Below, in pieces: positions 37,168-46,195 of a stretch of DNA of 64,000 nucleotides. The stretch is from Paenibacillus sp. J23TS9. Its GTDB lineage: Bacteria > Bacillota > Bacilli > Paenibacillales > Paenibacillaceae. A model generated the notes under the pieces. It searched no databases and was not told the origin of the DNA. It worked only from the letters and a program-made list of their open reading frames with translations. Both the position numbers and the translations under genes were made by a program. The stretch covers positions 496,001-560,000 of the forward strand of contig NZ_BOSG01000001.1 of the NCBI RefSeq assembly GCF_018403225.1, given 5' to 3'. The stretch's first letter is position 1, and each line of letters begins with the position of its first letter.

Positions 37168-38208
37168 TCATCCTTTCAGGGGATCCAAGACTCCAGTTCT
37201 TACAGGCTGGTTTGCTGCAGGTGCATTTTCCATTTGAGCATCAAGCTCAAGCATACGTTTAAAGGAGGCGATTGAAACTTCCACCTGATCGTCTTTAGGC
37301 TCCTTGGTGGTCAACAGCTGCAGCCACAGTCCGGGATAGCCAAGATAGCGGAGGACAGGAACCTCTCTGAGCGAGTTGGTTAACTTCAGAAATTCAAAAG
37401 AAATGGCGATGACTACAGGGAGCAGTATAATCCGCTGCAAAACCCGCTGCGTCATGTTATCCCACGGAACCAGGGAATAAATGAGTACCCCCAGCACAAT
37501 CGTCAGCATCATGAAGCTGCTGCCGCAGCGGTAATGGAGACGGCTGTGTTTTTGGACATTTTGAACGGTCAGCTCGTCACCCGCTTCATAGGTGCTGATC
37601 ACCTTATGCTCCGCGCCGTGATATTGAAATAGACGTTTAACAACGGGTGTCTGGGATATTCCCCATAGATAGACGAGAAGCAGCAGAAGCTTGATGACTC
37701 CTTCAATCAAGTTATGCAGAATGTAGTTGTCAAACAGCTTGCCGAAAAAAATATTTTCCAAAAAAACGGGCAGCAGCGTTAGTACCAGCTTGCCGACCAC
37801 GAAGGAAAGGACGCCCACGGCGGCAACGCCGATAATCATGCTAAGGCTCCATTTGGATTCATCCTTCTCTTTTAGCTTAGCGCGCTCTTCAGGCTCAAGC
37901 GTATCATCTGCATAAGCATCGGCGGAATAGTTCAAATGCTTCGTTCCCTTGGCGCTCGAATCTATAATACTGACAATGCCCCGCAGTAACGGAACCTTAC
38001 GCAACTTGCGCATCCAATTCTTATCCTGCTTCGGCACTTCCAAAAATGTGATTTCCTGATTCTTCCGACGTACGGCTGTCACATTGACATATTTGCCGCC
38101 AAACATAACGCCTTCAATGACAGCTTGGCCGCCGTAGCTGACAGTTTTTGATTCTTGCGACAACCAGTTCACCTTCCCTGAGAAATTAATGTGTTCAGGA
38201 TTTAGCAT
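37168..38208 (-). CDS. yqhQ: DUF1385 membrane protein
   Basis: A 346-residue polytopic protein of the DUF1385 family, with SYGGQAVIEGVMFGGKYVN near the N terminus, HLNYSADAYADD, several membrane helices, the signature YHGAEHKVISTYEAGDELT and RLHYRCGSSFMML. Function unknown. The assigned ATG 38208 has a weak site. TTG 38163, eight bases from AGGGAAGG, would start at LSQESKTVSYGGQ and better match the usual family N terminus. First gene of yqhQ-yqhP, divergent from yqhR. Confidence 0.88.
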   Translation of the reverse strand: MLNPEHINFSGKVNWLSQESKTVSYGGQAVIEGVMFGGKYVNVTAVRRKNQEITFLEVPKQDKNWMRKLRKVPLLRGIVSIIDSSAKGTKHLNYSADAYADDTLEPEERAKLKEKDESKWSLSMIIGVAAVGVLSFVVGKLVLTLLPVFLENIFFGKLFDNYILHNLIEGVIKLLLLLVYLWGISQTPVVKRLFQYHGAEHKVISTYEAGDELTVQNVQKHSRLHYRCGSSFMMLTIVLGVLIYSLVPWDNMTQRVLQRIILLPVVIAISFEFLKLTNSLREVPVLRYLGYPGLWLQLLTTKEPKDDQVEVSIASFKRMLELDAQMENAPAANQPVRTGVLDPLKG

Positions 38209-38352
38209 ATCCTGTATCGGTTACTCGGCTTTCATTGCATGAGAGCCAGAGCTTGATTAATACTATTGTATCTAATTTCCGGCTTAATTTCTAGTTGGTT
38301 TAGGCATGGATGAAATGTACATACTAAGGAAAACAAAAGGAGACTTGTGAAA

Positions 38353-38862
38353 ATGACAACACAGGCCGCTGCTTATCGCCAAAAGTCAGAGGAAGGTCAC
38401 ACGAATCCGCTTGCATTTGCTCTCGAGCTCGGATTTTTTGCGGGACTAATCTGGGGAGCCATCCATTGGGTTTTCTATATGTTTCATTTTACGAAGGTGA
38501 TACCGGGTTATCTCGGGGAATCTTTCTTCAAGCATACCTTTCTCAAAAGTGGCTCCGGACAAATCGTGGGCTGGCTGCTCTTTATCGTTCTCTCAGCGGT
38601 TGCATCCGTTATATATGTATTACTTTTCCGTAAATTGAAGGGGCCTTGGCCGGGAATGGTATATGGCTTGGTATGGTGGGTTATCATTTTCACAATCGCT
38701 GGCCCCCCGCTTCATATGATGAAGCCCCTAAAATATCTCGGATGGAACTCGATCATCAGCGAAATCTGCTTGTTTCTGCTCTGGGGATTGTTTATCGGGT
38801 ACACCATTGCTTTTGAGTTTACGGATGAGCGGAAGCGGGAACCGAAGCAAGCCAAGGCCTGA
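38353..38862 (+). CDS. yqhR: Conserved membrane protein YqhR
   Basis: A 169-residue protein with four hydrophobic helices (FALELGFFAGLIWGAIHW, GQIVGWLLFIVLSAVASVIY, MVYGLVWWVIIFTIAGP and EICLFLLWGLFIGYTIAF) and a basic C terminus. Topology and position between yqhQ and aroQ match B. subtilis YqhR; function unknown. ATG 38353 is ten bases past AGGAG, and GTG 38347 is an alternative. The gene diverges from yqhQ. Confidence 0.85.
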   Translation: MTTQAAAYRQKSEEGHTNPLAFALELGFFAGLIWGAIHWVFYMFHFTKVIPGYLGESFFKHTFLKSGSGQIVGWLLFIVLSAVASVIYVLLFRKLKGPWPGMVYGLVWWVIIFTIAGPPLHMMKPLKYLGWNSIISEICLFLLWGLFIGYTIAFEFTDERKREPKQAKA

Positions 38863-38946
38863 GGCGCGCAAAAAAACTTCTCAAGTAGACATCCCCTATG
38901 TTAAAATAGCAGATGGTAATTTGACAATAAGGGTGGGAATACCATT

Positions 38947-39393
38947 TTGAGAACCATTTGGGTGATCAACGGACCGAACCTGAATCTGCTCGGACTTCGG
39001 GAGCCCGGTGTATACGGCTCTCAAAGCCTGCAAGCAATTGAGGAAGGCTTGCTTCAAAAGGCTGAAGCTTTGGGTGTGACGGTTACATTTTATCAATCCA
39101 ATCATGAAGGTGACATTATCGACCGGATTCATGGCGCCCTTGGACATGCGGATGGTATCGTTCTGAATCCTGGTGCGCTTACTCACTACAGCTACGCTGT
39201 GCGTGACGCTATCAGTTCTGTCCGGATACCAACGGTTGAAGTTCATTTATCCAACATTCATGCGCGGGAAGAATTCCGTCATACTTCGGTCATTGCTCCT
39301 GTAGCGGTTGGACAAATCGCCGGATTTGGTGCTGTCAGTTATGAGCTTGGATTGATTGCCCTGCTTCGCCACTTGGAAAGTCAGGGACAATAG
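38947..39393 (+). CDS. aroQ: Type II 3-dehydroquinate dehydratase
   Basis: Third step of the shikimate pathway, 3-dehydroquinate to 3-dehydroshikimate. The 148 residues match type II enzymes: [18 protein letters not shown] at the N terminus with the flexible loop Arg/Tyr, [31 protein letters not shown], and [15 protein letters not shown] with the catalytic His region. It begins at TTG 38947 behind AAGGGTGGG. The peptidase gene follows 50 bases later, the same order as B. subtilis yqhS-yqhT-efp. Confidence 0.96.
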   Translation: MRTIWVINGPNLNLLGLREPGVYGSQSLQAIEEGLLQKAEALGVTVTFYQSNHEGDIIDRIHGALGHADGIVLNPGALTHYSYAVRDAISSVRIPTVEVHLSNIHAREEFRHTSVIAPVAVGQIAGFGAVSYELGLIALLRHLESQGQ

Positions 39394-39443
39394 TTCGCTG
39401 CCTCTTCCGGATGAAGCTGTGAAGAGAGAGGAGACGATTAGTA

Positions 39444-40520
39444 GTGAGCAACCATCGTGTACTTAAACTGCGTGAAGCGATGCAGCAAAAAAATGTGGAG
39501 GCACTTTTTGTAACAAGCGCGATCAACCGCCGGTATCTGACCGGGTTTACAGGTTCTTCAGGTTATGTGCTGATTACATTGAATGACGCATATTTGTTGA
39601 CTGACTTCCGCTATATGACCCAGGCGCCGCAGCAGGCGAAGGATTTCAAGGTTGTCGAGCATGCGCAGCGGGTTACGGATACAGTGAAGGAACTGCTGGC
39701 CTCTGCCAACATTGGCAAGGTTGCATTTGAACAGGATGATGTATCATACGCTGCGTACAGTGCTTACGCTGAACAGCTGAAGCCGGTCCAACTGGTTCCG
39801 GTTTCAGGTCTTGTGGAACAGCTGCGTATGATCAAAGATGCGGAAGAATTGAAAGTGATGCAGAGAGCTGCGGATCTTGCCGATGACACCTTCAAGCATA
39901 TTCTTGGCTTTGTCAAAGCGGGAATGACGGAACGTGAAGTCGATCTGGAGATGGAATTCTACATGCGCCGTCACGGTGCGACTTGCTCCTCGTTTGATAC
40001 GATTGTCGCCTCAGGAGAGCGCTCCGCAATGCCGCATGGCGTTGCCAGTGAACGCGTGATCGCAGGGAACGAGCTCATCACATTTGATTTCGGTGCGCTG
40101 CTGGACGGCTATTGCTCTGATTTGACCCGCACGATTGCAATCGGTGAGCCTGATCCGAAGCTGAAGGAAATCTACGACATTGTTCTGGAGGCCCAGCTTC
40201 ATACCCTTGAGCATATTAAGCCAGGAATGACTGGCCGAGAAGCCGATGCTTTGGCCCGTGACATCATTATCAAATACGGATATGGCGATCAGTTTGGCCA
40301 CAGTACGGGTCATGGCCTTGGTATGGAAGTGCATGAAAATCCACGCCTTTCCAAGCTGAGCGATGATATTCTGAAGCCAGGGATGGTTGTAACTGTAGAG
40401 CCTGGAATTTATCTTCCTGGGCTTGGAGGCGTGCGTATCGAAGATGATATCGTGATTACGGAGACGGGAATTACCGTCTTGACGCATTCATCGAAGGAAT
40501 TTACCGTATTGCCGGTGTGA
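39444..40520 (+). CDS. papA: Xaa-Pro peptidase (M24 family)
   Basis: Cytoplasmic aminopeptidase P/prolidase-type enzyme of 358 residues, releasing residues ahead of proline. The N-terminal creatinase-like domain includes TSAINRRYLTGFTGSSGY. The pita-bread catalytic domain shows the metal ligands in FDFGALLDGYCSDLTRT, GHSTGHGLGMEVHENP, VTVEPGIYLPG and VRIEDDIVIT. GTG 39444 follows AGAGAGGAGACG. It corresponds to B. subtilis yqhT and is directly upstream of efp, whose product helps translate proline runs. Confidence 0.93.
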   Translation: MSNHRVLKLREAMQQKNVEALFVTSAINRRYLTGFTGSSGYVLITLNDAYLLTDFRYMTQAPQQAKDFKVVEHAQRVTDTVKELLASANIGKVAFEQDDVSYAAYSAYAEQLKPVQLVPVSGLVEQLRMIKDAEELKVMQRAADLADDTFKHILGFVKAGMTEREVDLEMEFYMRRHGATCSSFDTIVASGERSAMPHGVASERVIAGNELITFDFGALLDGYCSDLTRTIAIGEPDPKLKEIYDIVLEAQLHTLEHIKPGMTGREADALARDIIIKYGYGDQFGHSTGHGLGMEVHENPRLSKLSDDILKPGMVVTVEPGIYLPGLGGVRIEDDIVITETGITVLTHSSKEFTVLPV

Positions 40521-40557
40521 TTAACGCAATATATATTTTATTTTGGGAGGCATTTTT

Positions 40558-41115
40558 GTGATTTCAGTAAACGACTTTAAAACAGGCTTGACGGTAGAAG
40601 TGGATGGCGATATCTTTACCGTTATTGATTTCCAACACGTAAAACCAGGTAAAGGTGCGGCTTTCGTACGCTCCAAACTGAAAAACCTGCGCAATGGCAA
40701 CACTGTTGAGCGTACATTCCGCGCTGGTGAAACCATTGGCCGCGCAATTATCGAAAACCGCGGAGTTTCTTATCTTTATGCAAGCGGTCAAGAACATACA
40801 TTTATGGATAACGAAACCTATGACCAGTTCACACTGGACAGCGAACAGCTGAAATGGGAGCTTAATTTCTTGAAAGAAAACATGAACGTGAACATTGTCA
40901 GCTATCAAGGAGAAATCCTGGGTATCAACCTGCCAACCAGCGTTGAGTTGAAAGTCGTTGAAACCGAGCCTGGAATTAAAGGCAACACAGCAACTGGCGC
41001 TACGAAAAGTGCAAAAGTTGAGACTGGCCTGAACGTTCAGGTACCACTCTTCATCAACGAAGACGACGTGCTTTTGATCGACACCCGCGAAGGCAAATAC
41101 ATTTCCCGCGCTTAG
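40558..41115 (+). CDS. efp: Elongation factor P
   Basis: A 185-residue translation factor that relieves ribosome stalling at polyproline stretches. KOW-like N domain with [18 protein letters not shown] and [15 protein letters not shown], where K32-like Lys in PGKGAA is the modified position in Firmicutes; two OB-fold domains follow, ending in [14 protein letters not shown] 40558 follows GGGAGG; the frame upstream of it is not used. Last of the aroQ-papA-efp run, closed by a terminator. Confidence 0.96.
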   Translation: MISVNDFKTGLTVEVDGDIFTVIDFQHVKPGKGAAFVRSKLKNLRNGNTVERTFRAGETIGRAIIENRGVSYLYASGQEHTFMDNETYDQFTLDSEQLKWELNFLKENMNVNIVSYQGEILGINLPTSVELKVVETEPGIKGNTATGATKSAKVETGLNVQVPLFINEDDVLLIDTREGKYISRA

Positions 41116-41150
41116 GATTTCCTCCGGAAAAACTGCGGTGAACTTTCGGA

Positions 41151-41184
41151 TTCCCCTCATGAATTGGATGAGGGGAATTTTTTT
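41151..41184 (+). terminator. Terminator of efp
   Basis: TTCCCCTCAT-GAATTGG-ATGAGGGGAA with a run of seven T. Confidence 0.95.
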
Positions 41185-41397
41185 GAATAAGAAGGAATAA
41201 TACGTCGATAAATATTGAAAATGTAATCTGGCATCGTCGGAATTTATTGGATGTTTTTTTCTTACATAAGTAGGTAAAACCCTTGATATATATAGCCTCA
41301 TCAGGAAAAAAAGCTACCTCTCCGATGGACTTTCGTATTATACTAATTTAAAGCGTAAAAATAGACATTTGGATAATGAGTGGGGAGTGAATCGAAG

Positions 41398-42651
41398 TTG
41401 TCACTGTACGTCATGAAATTCGGAGGCAGCTCTGTAGGTGATACGGAGCGTATGAAGCGCGTCGCCAGACGCATCGTTGAGAAGCAGGACGAAGGACATC
41501 AATGTGTTGTGGTTGTTTCCGCGATGGGAGATACCACGGACGATCTGATCGATCAGGCGAAGCTTCTGAATCCGGAGCCTCCGGCACGGGAAATGGATAT
41601 GCTGATGACGACAGGAGAGCAGATTTCAATGTCTCTTTTGTCCATGGCCATCAACCAGTTGGGACGCAGCGCCGTTTCGCTGACCGGATGGCAGGCAGGA
41701 TTCCGCACAGAACCTGTGCATGGCAAAGCCCGGATCACCAATATTTTACCTGAACGTGTTCTGTCTGCCCTGAAGGACAATCACATCATCATCATAGCTG
41801 GTTTTCAGGGAATGACTGAAGATGGGGAAATCACCACATTTGGCCGCGGGGGTTCGGATACGACAGCGGTTGCATTGGCAGCAGCTATCGAGGCTGATGT
41901 GTGCGAAATTTATACAGATGTGGATGGTATTTATTCGACCGATCCGCGTATCGTCAAATGCGCGCGCAAGCTGACGGAAATTTCCTATGATGAAATGCTG
42001 GAGCTCGCCAATCTGGGGGCAGCTGTCCTGCATCCGCGGGCAGTTGAATACGCCAAGCATCATAAGGTGCATCTGGTTGTCAGATCCAGCTTTAACTATA
42101 ACGAGGGTACAGCGGTTAAGGAGGAAACAAGCGTGGAGCAGGGAGTAGTGGTAAGCGGTATCGCTTATGATAAAAATGTGGCAAGAATCAGTATTCTTGG
42201 CGTGGAGGATATTCCGGGCGTTCTGGCCCAGGTGTTTGGTACACTCGCTGAGGCTTCTATAAATGTTGATATTATCGTTCAAAGCGGCGTACAGGACGGC
42301 AAGGCGGACTTCTCCTTTACGACATCTTTGTCCGAGTGCGACCATGCGCTGGAGGTAATTCATGGCCTTAAGGCGAAGCTCCCGTACCGTGATGTTACTT
42401 CCGAACGCAACCTGGTGAAGGTTTCAATCGTTGGTGCCGGCATGATCAGTCATCCGGGTGTCGCCGCTCAAATGTTTGATGTGATTTCCAAGCAGGGCGT
42501 GAGCATTAAAATGGTCAGCACATCGGAGATTAAAACATCCTGTGTTATCGAGAATACTAATTTGGAGCAGGTAGTTAAAGCACTGCATACCGCTTATAAC
42601 CTGGATACCGATGTACAGGTTTTTGTCGGAGGACCGCAGGATAGACGGTAA
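41398..42651 (+). CDS. lysC: Aspartate kinase
   Basis: First step of the aspartate family pathway (lysine, threonine, methionine, diaminopimelate). The 417 residues comprise the kinase domain, with VMKFGGSSVGD at the N terminus, TTFGRGGSDTTAVALAAA and EIYTDVDGIYSTDPR, then two C-terminal ACT regulatory domains (SILGVEDIPGVLAQVF and VSIVGAGMISHPGVAA). TTG 41398 is nine bases from GGGGAG. Length fits the LysC/aspartokinase II type. No lysine riboswitch is seen in the 282-bp gap before it. It is extra relative to the B. subtilis order, where efp is followed by yqhV. Confidence 0.95.
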   Translation: MSLYVMKFGGSSVGDTERMKRVARRIVEKQDEGHQCVVVVSAMGDTTDDLIDQAKLLNPEPPAREMDMLMTTGEQISMSLLSMAINQLGRSAVSLTGWQAGFRTEPVHGKARITNILPERVLSALKDNHIIIIAGFQGMTEDGEITTFGRGGSDTTAVALAAAIEADVCEIYTDVDGIYSTDPRIVKCARKLTEISYDEMLELANLGAAVLHPRAVEYAKHHKVHLVVRSSFNYNEGTAVKEETSVEQGVVVSGIAYDKNVARISILGVEDIPGVLAQVFGTLAEASINVDIIVQSGVQDGKADFSFTTSLSECDHALEVIHGLKAKLPYRDVTSERNLVKVSIVGAGMISHPGVAAQMFDVISKQGVSIKMVSTSEIKTSCVIENTNLEQVVKALHTAYNLDTDVQVFVGGPQDRR

Positions 42652-42680
42652 TTTCTAATCTTTTGAAAATGATATGGGAA

Positions 42681-42711
42681 AAGGCCTGAAGCGAATGCTC
42701 CAGGCCTTTTT
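42681..42711. terminator. Terminator between lysC and comB
   Basis: AAGGCCTG and CAGGCCTT arms, with an inner AGC/GCT step, followed by TTTTT. It lies between two convergent genes. Confidence 0.88.
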
Positions 42712-42760
42712 GTGTTTTTTGGACTTCATGCTAACTCCCAGCGCTAAAGAATGTGGACAA

Positions 42761-43477
42761 CTAATAGAGCGGTGTCAAAATGAGATCATTTTTGACGATG
42801 GGCACCACTGGCACGGTATCAACACCCGTGCAGTATTCCACATCATGTGCGAATCCAAGCTTGATAAGCTGTTTGGCGGAAGCCCCCTCCATAACCGTCT
42901 CATACAGCATATGACGGCTTTGCCGGTAGGCAAGCTTCATAGCCACTCCCAGATCGTTCAAACGCAATGGATGACCTAAATGGGATTCCATGGCATCAAT
43001 AATCATCCCCGCACATAATCCGTCTTCCAGTGAGAATTCGTTTTTGCAGCCTGCACATAGCAGGATAACATCTCTTTCAAAAGCTGTGAGCGCGGATGCA
43101 CAGGCTGTGCCGTTCATAAAGGAAGCGGCGAGGAGCCGCGACGCCCGCTGCGATTTCAGAAGACCACGAGTTCCGTTGGAAGTGGTCAAAACCACCAGCT
43201 TGCCTGCGATTTCCTCCGACATATAGTCGTGAGGGGAGTTGCCGGCCTGAAAACCCGGAATCTTCTTATAATAGCGTTCTCCGCCGACAAAGGTATGTTC
43301 GCTGCGTTTACTTTGGGCTTGGGGGACGGTTTCAACGGGAAGCAGGCCGCATGCACCCTTGGCAAGCGCCGTGATCATTGTACTCGTAGCACGCAATACA
43401 TCTATCACAACGGCGCTTTTTTGTATAAAATCCTCTGTTCTAATATCGTCCACATTGGCAATCACGTCCACCCGCAT
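42761..43477 (-). CDS. comB: 2-phosphosulfolactate phosphatase family protein (ComB)
   Basis: A 238-residue member of the ComB family, with VIDVLRATSTMITALAKGA near the N terminus, VLTTSNGTRGL, LLCAGCKNEFSLEDGLCAGM and DVEYCTGVDTVPVVP. In coenzyme M makers ComB dephosphorylates 2-phosphosulfolactate. In Bacillota the family may serve sulfolactate formation in spores, a known component of B. subtilis spores; here that role is inference. AAGGAGG precedes ATG 43477. It is convergent with lysC and divergent from yqhV, so it forms its own unit. Confidence 0.88.
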   Translation of the reverse strand: MRVDVIANVDDIRTEDFIQKSAVVIDVLRATSTMITALAKGACGLLPVETVPQAQSKRSEHTFVGGERYYKKIPGFQAGNSPHDYMSEEIAGKLVVLTTSNGTRGLLKSQRASRLLAASFMNGTACASALTAFERDVILLCAGCKNEFSLEDGLCAGMIIDAMESHLGHPLRLNDLGVAMKLAYRQSRHMLYETVMEGASAKQLIKLGFAHDVEYCTGVDTVPVVPIVKNDLILTPLY

Positions 43478-43678
43478 GGAATAAATCCTCCTTAAGCCAC
43501 TTATATGTGCTGATCTCTATCAGCGGTTTAAGCCCACAGAGATGTGTTATTTTAATGCTACTATATGCAGTCCGCGAGGAAATGTTCCAGGCAGTTTCTT
43601 GTAAAAGATATCTAAAAAGAGAGATTGGAGCATATCCATATAGAAGATGCATATTTTTGGGTAAGGAGGTTTTCTTTA

Positions 43679-43942
43679 ATGGACAAGTTCGTAATCAGTA
43701 TGGCCAGTCTACGTATGCTTTCGGGCGGCATTGAAATTGCTGCAGCCCTGTTAATGTTGCGGCTCGCTCAGGTCGATAAGGCGCTTGCTGTGAACTCTTT
43801 GCTGGCTATCGTAGGACCGACTGTACTTATCTTAACGACATCAATTGGTCTCATTGGTCTGGCTGACAAGCTATCCTGGGGAAAGATCGCATGGATCTTT
43901 GTCGGTGTATCCTGTCTCTTAATCGGAATTTTGAGAAAATGA
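43679..43942 (+). CDS. yqhV: Small membrane protein, YqhV family (DUF2619)
   Basis: An 87-residue protein with three hydrophobic helices: SMASLRMLSGGIEIAAALLML, SLLAIVGPTVLILTTSIGLIG and KIAWIFVGVSCLLIGILRK (each written in part). Size and position before spoIIIAA match B. subtilis YqhV; function unknown. A strong AAGGAGG at 43663-43669 sets ATG 43679. The longer upstream frame lacks any support. Confidence 0.88.
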   Translation: MDKFVISMASLRMLSGGIEIAAALLMLRLAQVDKALAVNSLLAIVGPTVLILTTSIGLIGLADKLSWGKIAWIFVGVSCLLIGILRK

Positions 43943-43954
43943 TAGATTCGGTCG

Positions 43955-43983
43955 TCATAAATTTGAAGTACAAGCATAAACAT
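43955..43983 (+). promoter_or_regulatory. Possible sigma-E promoter of the spoIIIA operon
   Basis: TCATAAA (43955-43961) and CATAAACA (43975-43982) are spaced 13 bp, roughly the sigma-E pattern (kmATAtt, 12-14 bp, CATACAnT). The -10 is imperfect. The operon is sigma-E dependent in B. subtilis. Confidence 0.4.
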
Positions 43984-44032
43984 CAGGTATAAAAAACATC
44001 TACTAGATTATCAACCACATGGTTCAGACCTA

Positions 44033-45052
44033 ATGAGAGGACAGCTCGGAGGTGGTCGTATTACGAATCTAAACTGGCTTGAACTGTTTCCGGATCGGAT
44101 CAAGTCCATTCTGCTTCAGCTGCCTCGTGATCTTCTAGAGAGGCTGGAGGAAATACGCATCCGCGAAGGAAGACCGCTGGAAGTAAATGAATCAGGCGGA
44201 CACCACTTCGTAACCGGACAAGGGATGCTCACCATGGAAGAGGAGAAAGCGTATAGGCCCGAGCGGGATGACAGCCGCAGATTTCTAGACCTGATCAGCA
44301 ATCATTCCTTATATACCTTGGAAGAGGAACTGCGCAAAGGGTTCATCACCGTTCCTGGTGGACACCGTATTGGATTGTCCGGGAGAACTGTTTTGTCAGG
44401 TGGAAGAGTGGAACATATCAGGGACATCAGCGGATTCAATATTCGGATCGCCAGAGAAGTTCAAGGAGCAGCCAATGAAATCCTTCCTTATCTATACGAT
44501 GACAAGGAAAGAAGAATGAAGCATACGCTTATTCTCTCCCCACCGCAGCACGGTAAAACAACACTATTGAGAGATCTTGCCCGGCAGATCAGCAGCGGAA
44601 GCTTAGGCTCCTCACCAGCCAGAAATTTGGGGAAGAAGGTTGGCATCATTGACGAGCGTTCTGAAATTGCCGGAAGCCTGCATGGTGTGCCGAGCTTTGA
44701 TGTTGGGCCTCGGACTGATGTCATGGATGCATGTCCCAAAGCTGAAGGCATGATGATGATGATCCGTTCCATGTCACCAGATGTTCTGATCGTAGATGAG
44801 ATCGGAAGGGAAGAGGATGCAGAGGCGGTAACCGAAGCTCTCCATGCAGGTATTTCCGTTATTGCATCAGCCCACGGCAGTGGACCTGAAGAGATCCTTA
44901 ACCGACCGGCCATGCAGGGACTTATGGAAAACCAAATGTTTGAAATGTATGTCCTGTTGCATCGCGGGAATGGCAAAACAACATTCCGTTTGATGGATCG
45001 GCAAATGCGGGCGCTTCAGGTGGGAATGAAGGGGGAAGCTCGTCATGCTTAA
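44033..45052 (+). CDS. spoIIIAA: Stage III sporulation protein AA (secretion-type ATPase)
   Basis: Mother-cell ATPase of the SpoIIIA-SpoIIQ feeding-tube channel, related to type II/IV secretion ATPases. A Walker A variant (SPPQHGKTTLLRDLAR), an IDERSEIAG segment, Walker B (DVLIVDEIGREED) and a late AHGSGPEEIL are visible. Up to 339 residues from ATG 44033, which has no ribosome site. GGAGG at 44048-44052 is seven bases before an in-frame ATT (44060) that would start ITNLNWLELF, so the true start is uncertain. It overlaps spoIIIAB by eight bases and leads an eight-gene operon. Confidence 0.95.
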   Translation: MRGQLGGGRITNLNWLELFPDRIKSILLQLPRDLLERLEEIRIREGRPLEVNESGGHHFVTGQGMLTMEEEKAYRPERDDSRRFLDLISNHSLYTLEEELRKGFITVPGGHRIGLSGRTVLSGGRVEHIRDISGFNIRIAREVQGAANEILPYLYDDKERRMKHTLILSPPQHGKTTLLRDLARQISSGSLGSSPARNLGKKVGIIDERSEIAGSLHGVPSFDVGPRTDVMDACPKAEGMMMMIRSMSPDVLIVDEIGREEDAEAVTEALHAGISVIASAHGSGPEEILNRPAMQGLMENQMFEMYVLLHRGNGKTTFRLMDRQMRALQVGMKGEARHA

Positions 45053-45560
45053 GTTGATCGGGGCGGTGCTCATATTACTCTCCGGCACACTTGCAGGGTT
45101 TCACCAGGCAGCCCGTTTTGCGGCCAGACCCAAGCAGATTCGGGAGTTGATACTTGCGATGCAGAGACTTGAAACTGAAATATCGTATGGGTTTACGCCT
45201 CTCCCGGATGCATTCCGCAAGATGTCAGAGCAGCTGGGAGAGCCGCTGCGGAGCATTTTCAGGAGTGCAGCCATTCATATGGCCTCTGGAGGAATCACAG
45301 CCCAGGAAAGCATCCAACGTTCCCTGAATGAGAACTGGAAGCGTACCGCGATGAAAACGCCGGAGCGCGACATTCTCCATCAGCTCAGCTTCACGCTTGG
45401 GACAAGTGACAGGCAGGATCAAATCAAGCACATCGCCTTGGCCGCCCAGCAGCTAAAGCATGAGGAAGCTGTGGCAAGAGATGAGCAGGCAAAATACGAA
45501 AAAATCAGCAGAAGTCTCGGGCTATTGATTGGAGCATTGATCGTCATTTTGATCTTTTAG
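45045..45560 (+). CDS. spoIIIAB: Stage III sporulation protein AB
   Basis: A 171-residue protein with an N-terminal helix (LIGAVLILLSGTLAGF), a cytoplasmic-type helical region with RLETEISYGFTPLPDAFRKM, and a C-terminal membrane helix (SLGLLIGALIVILIF). It is homologous to the GspF-like platform component of secretion systems, part of the mother-cell side channel. GGGGGAAG precedes ATG 45045, which lies inside spoIIIAA. spoIIIAC follows 14 bases later. Confidence 0.95.
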   Translation: MLKLIGAVLILLSGTLAGFHQAARFAARPKQIRELILAMQRLETEISYGFTPLPDAFRKMSEQLGEPLRSIFRSAAIHMASGGITAQESIQRSLNENWKRTAMKTPERDILHQLSFTLGTSDRQDQIKHIALAAQQLKHEEAVARDEQAKYEKISRSLGLLIGALIVILIF

Positions 45561-45574
45561 CGAGGTGCCAAGGA

Positions 45575-45778
45575 ATGAACTTTGAAGTGAACGCAATTTT
45601 CCAGATTGCGGGAATCGGCATCATCATTGCGATGATTCACACGGTGCTCAAGCAAATGGGAAAAGAGGATATGGCTCATTGGGTGACGGTCATCGGCTTT
45701 GTCGTGGTGCTGTTCATGGTCGTCCGGCTGCTCGATAACCTGCTGCAGGAGATCAAAACCATTTTTCTGTTCCAGTAG
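45575..45778 (+). CDS. spoIIIAC: Stage III sporulation protein AC
   Basis: A 67-residue membrane protein with two helices (IFQIAGIGIIIAMIHTVL and VTVIGFVVVLFMVVRLL) joined by the conserved KQMGKEDMAHW loop, the usual SpoIIIAC form. Channel component in the mother-cell membrane. GAGGTGCCAAGGA precedes ATG 45575. spoIIIAD starts nine bases after its stop. Confidence 0.95.
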   Translation: MNFEVNAIFQIAGIGIIIAMIHTVLKQMGKEDMAHWVTVIGFVVVLFMVVRLLDNLLQEIKTIFLFQ

Positions 45779-45787
45779 GGGTTGCAT

Positions 45788-46177
45788 ATGGAAATTATAC
45801 AGGTGGTAGGTCTTGGGCTCATAGCCACAATATTGATTATGGTCGTTAAAGAGCAGAAGCCGATGTTCGCTTTTCTGCTGGCCGCCGCAACGGGCGTACT
45901 GATCTTCATGTTCCTTATGGGCAAGATCAGTACTGTCATTTCCGAGCTGGAGCGGATGGCCAAGTCCTCCGGTGTCGAGATGATCTATCTGAAGACGATT
46001 CTCAAGATCATTGGCATTGCCTACATCGCTGAATTTGGCGCACAGGTAGTACGGGATGCCGGGCAGGAGAACATAGCCTCAAAAATCGAATTGGCCGGCA
46101 AAATTTTGATCATGGTGCTCGCGGTACCGATTATCGGCATCATTATAGAAACCGTGCTGAAATTGCTGCCTTCGTAG
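45788..46177 (+). CDS. spoIIIAD: Stage III sporulation protein AD
   Basis: A 129-residue protein with about four membrane helices (VVGLGLIATILIMVV, FAFLLAAATGVLIFMF, IIGIAYIAEFGAQVVRDAG and AGKILIMVLAVPIIGIII). The AYIAEFGAQVVRDAG motif is characteristic. ATG 45788 is seven bases from AGGGG and is preferred to TTG 45782. Membrane part of the SpoIIIA channel. Confidence 0.95.
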   Translation: MEIIQVVGLGLIATILIMVVKEQKPMFAFLLAAATGVLIFMFLMGKISTVISELERMAKSSGVEMIYLKTILKIIGIAYIAEFGAQVVRDAGQENIASKIELAGKILIMVLAVPIIGIIIETVLKLLPS

Positions 46178-46195
46178 AAGAAAGTGGGAATACCC

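Noticed and set aside
41185..41397. Possible lysine riboswitch before lysC
   Set aside because: The gap is under 220 bp after the efp terminator, and none of the conserved lysine-element segments could be recognised.
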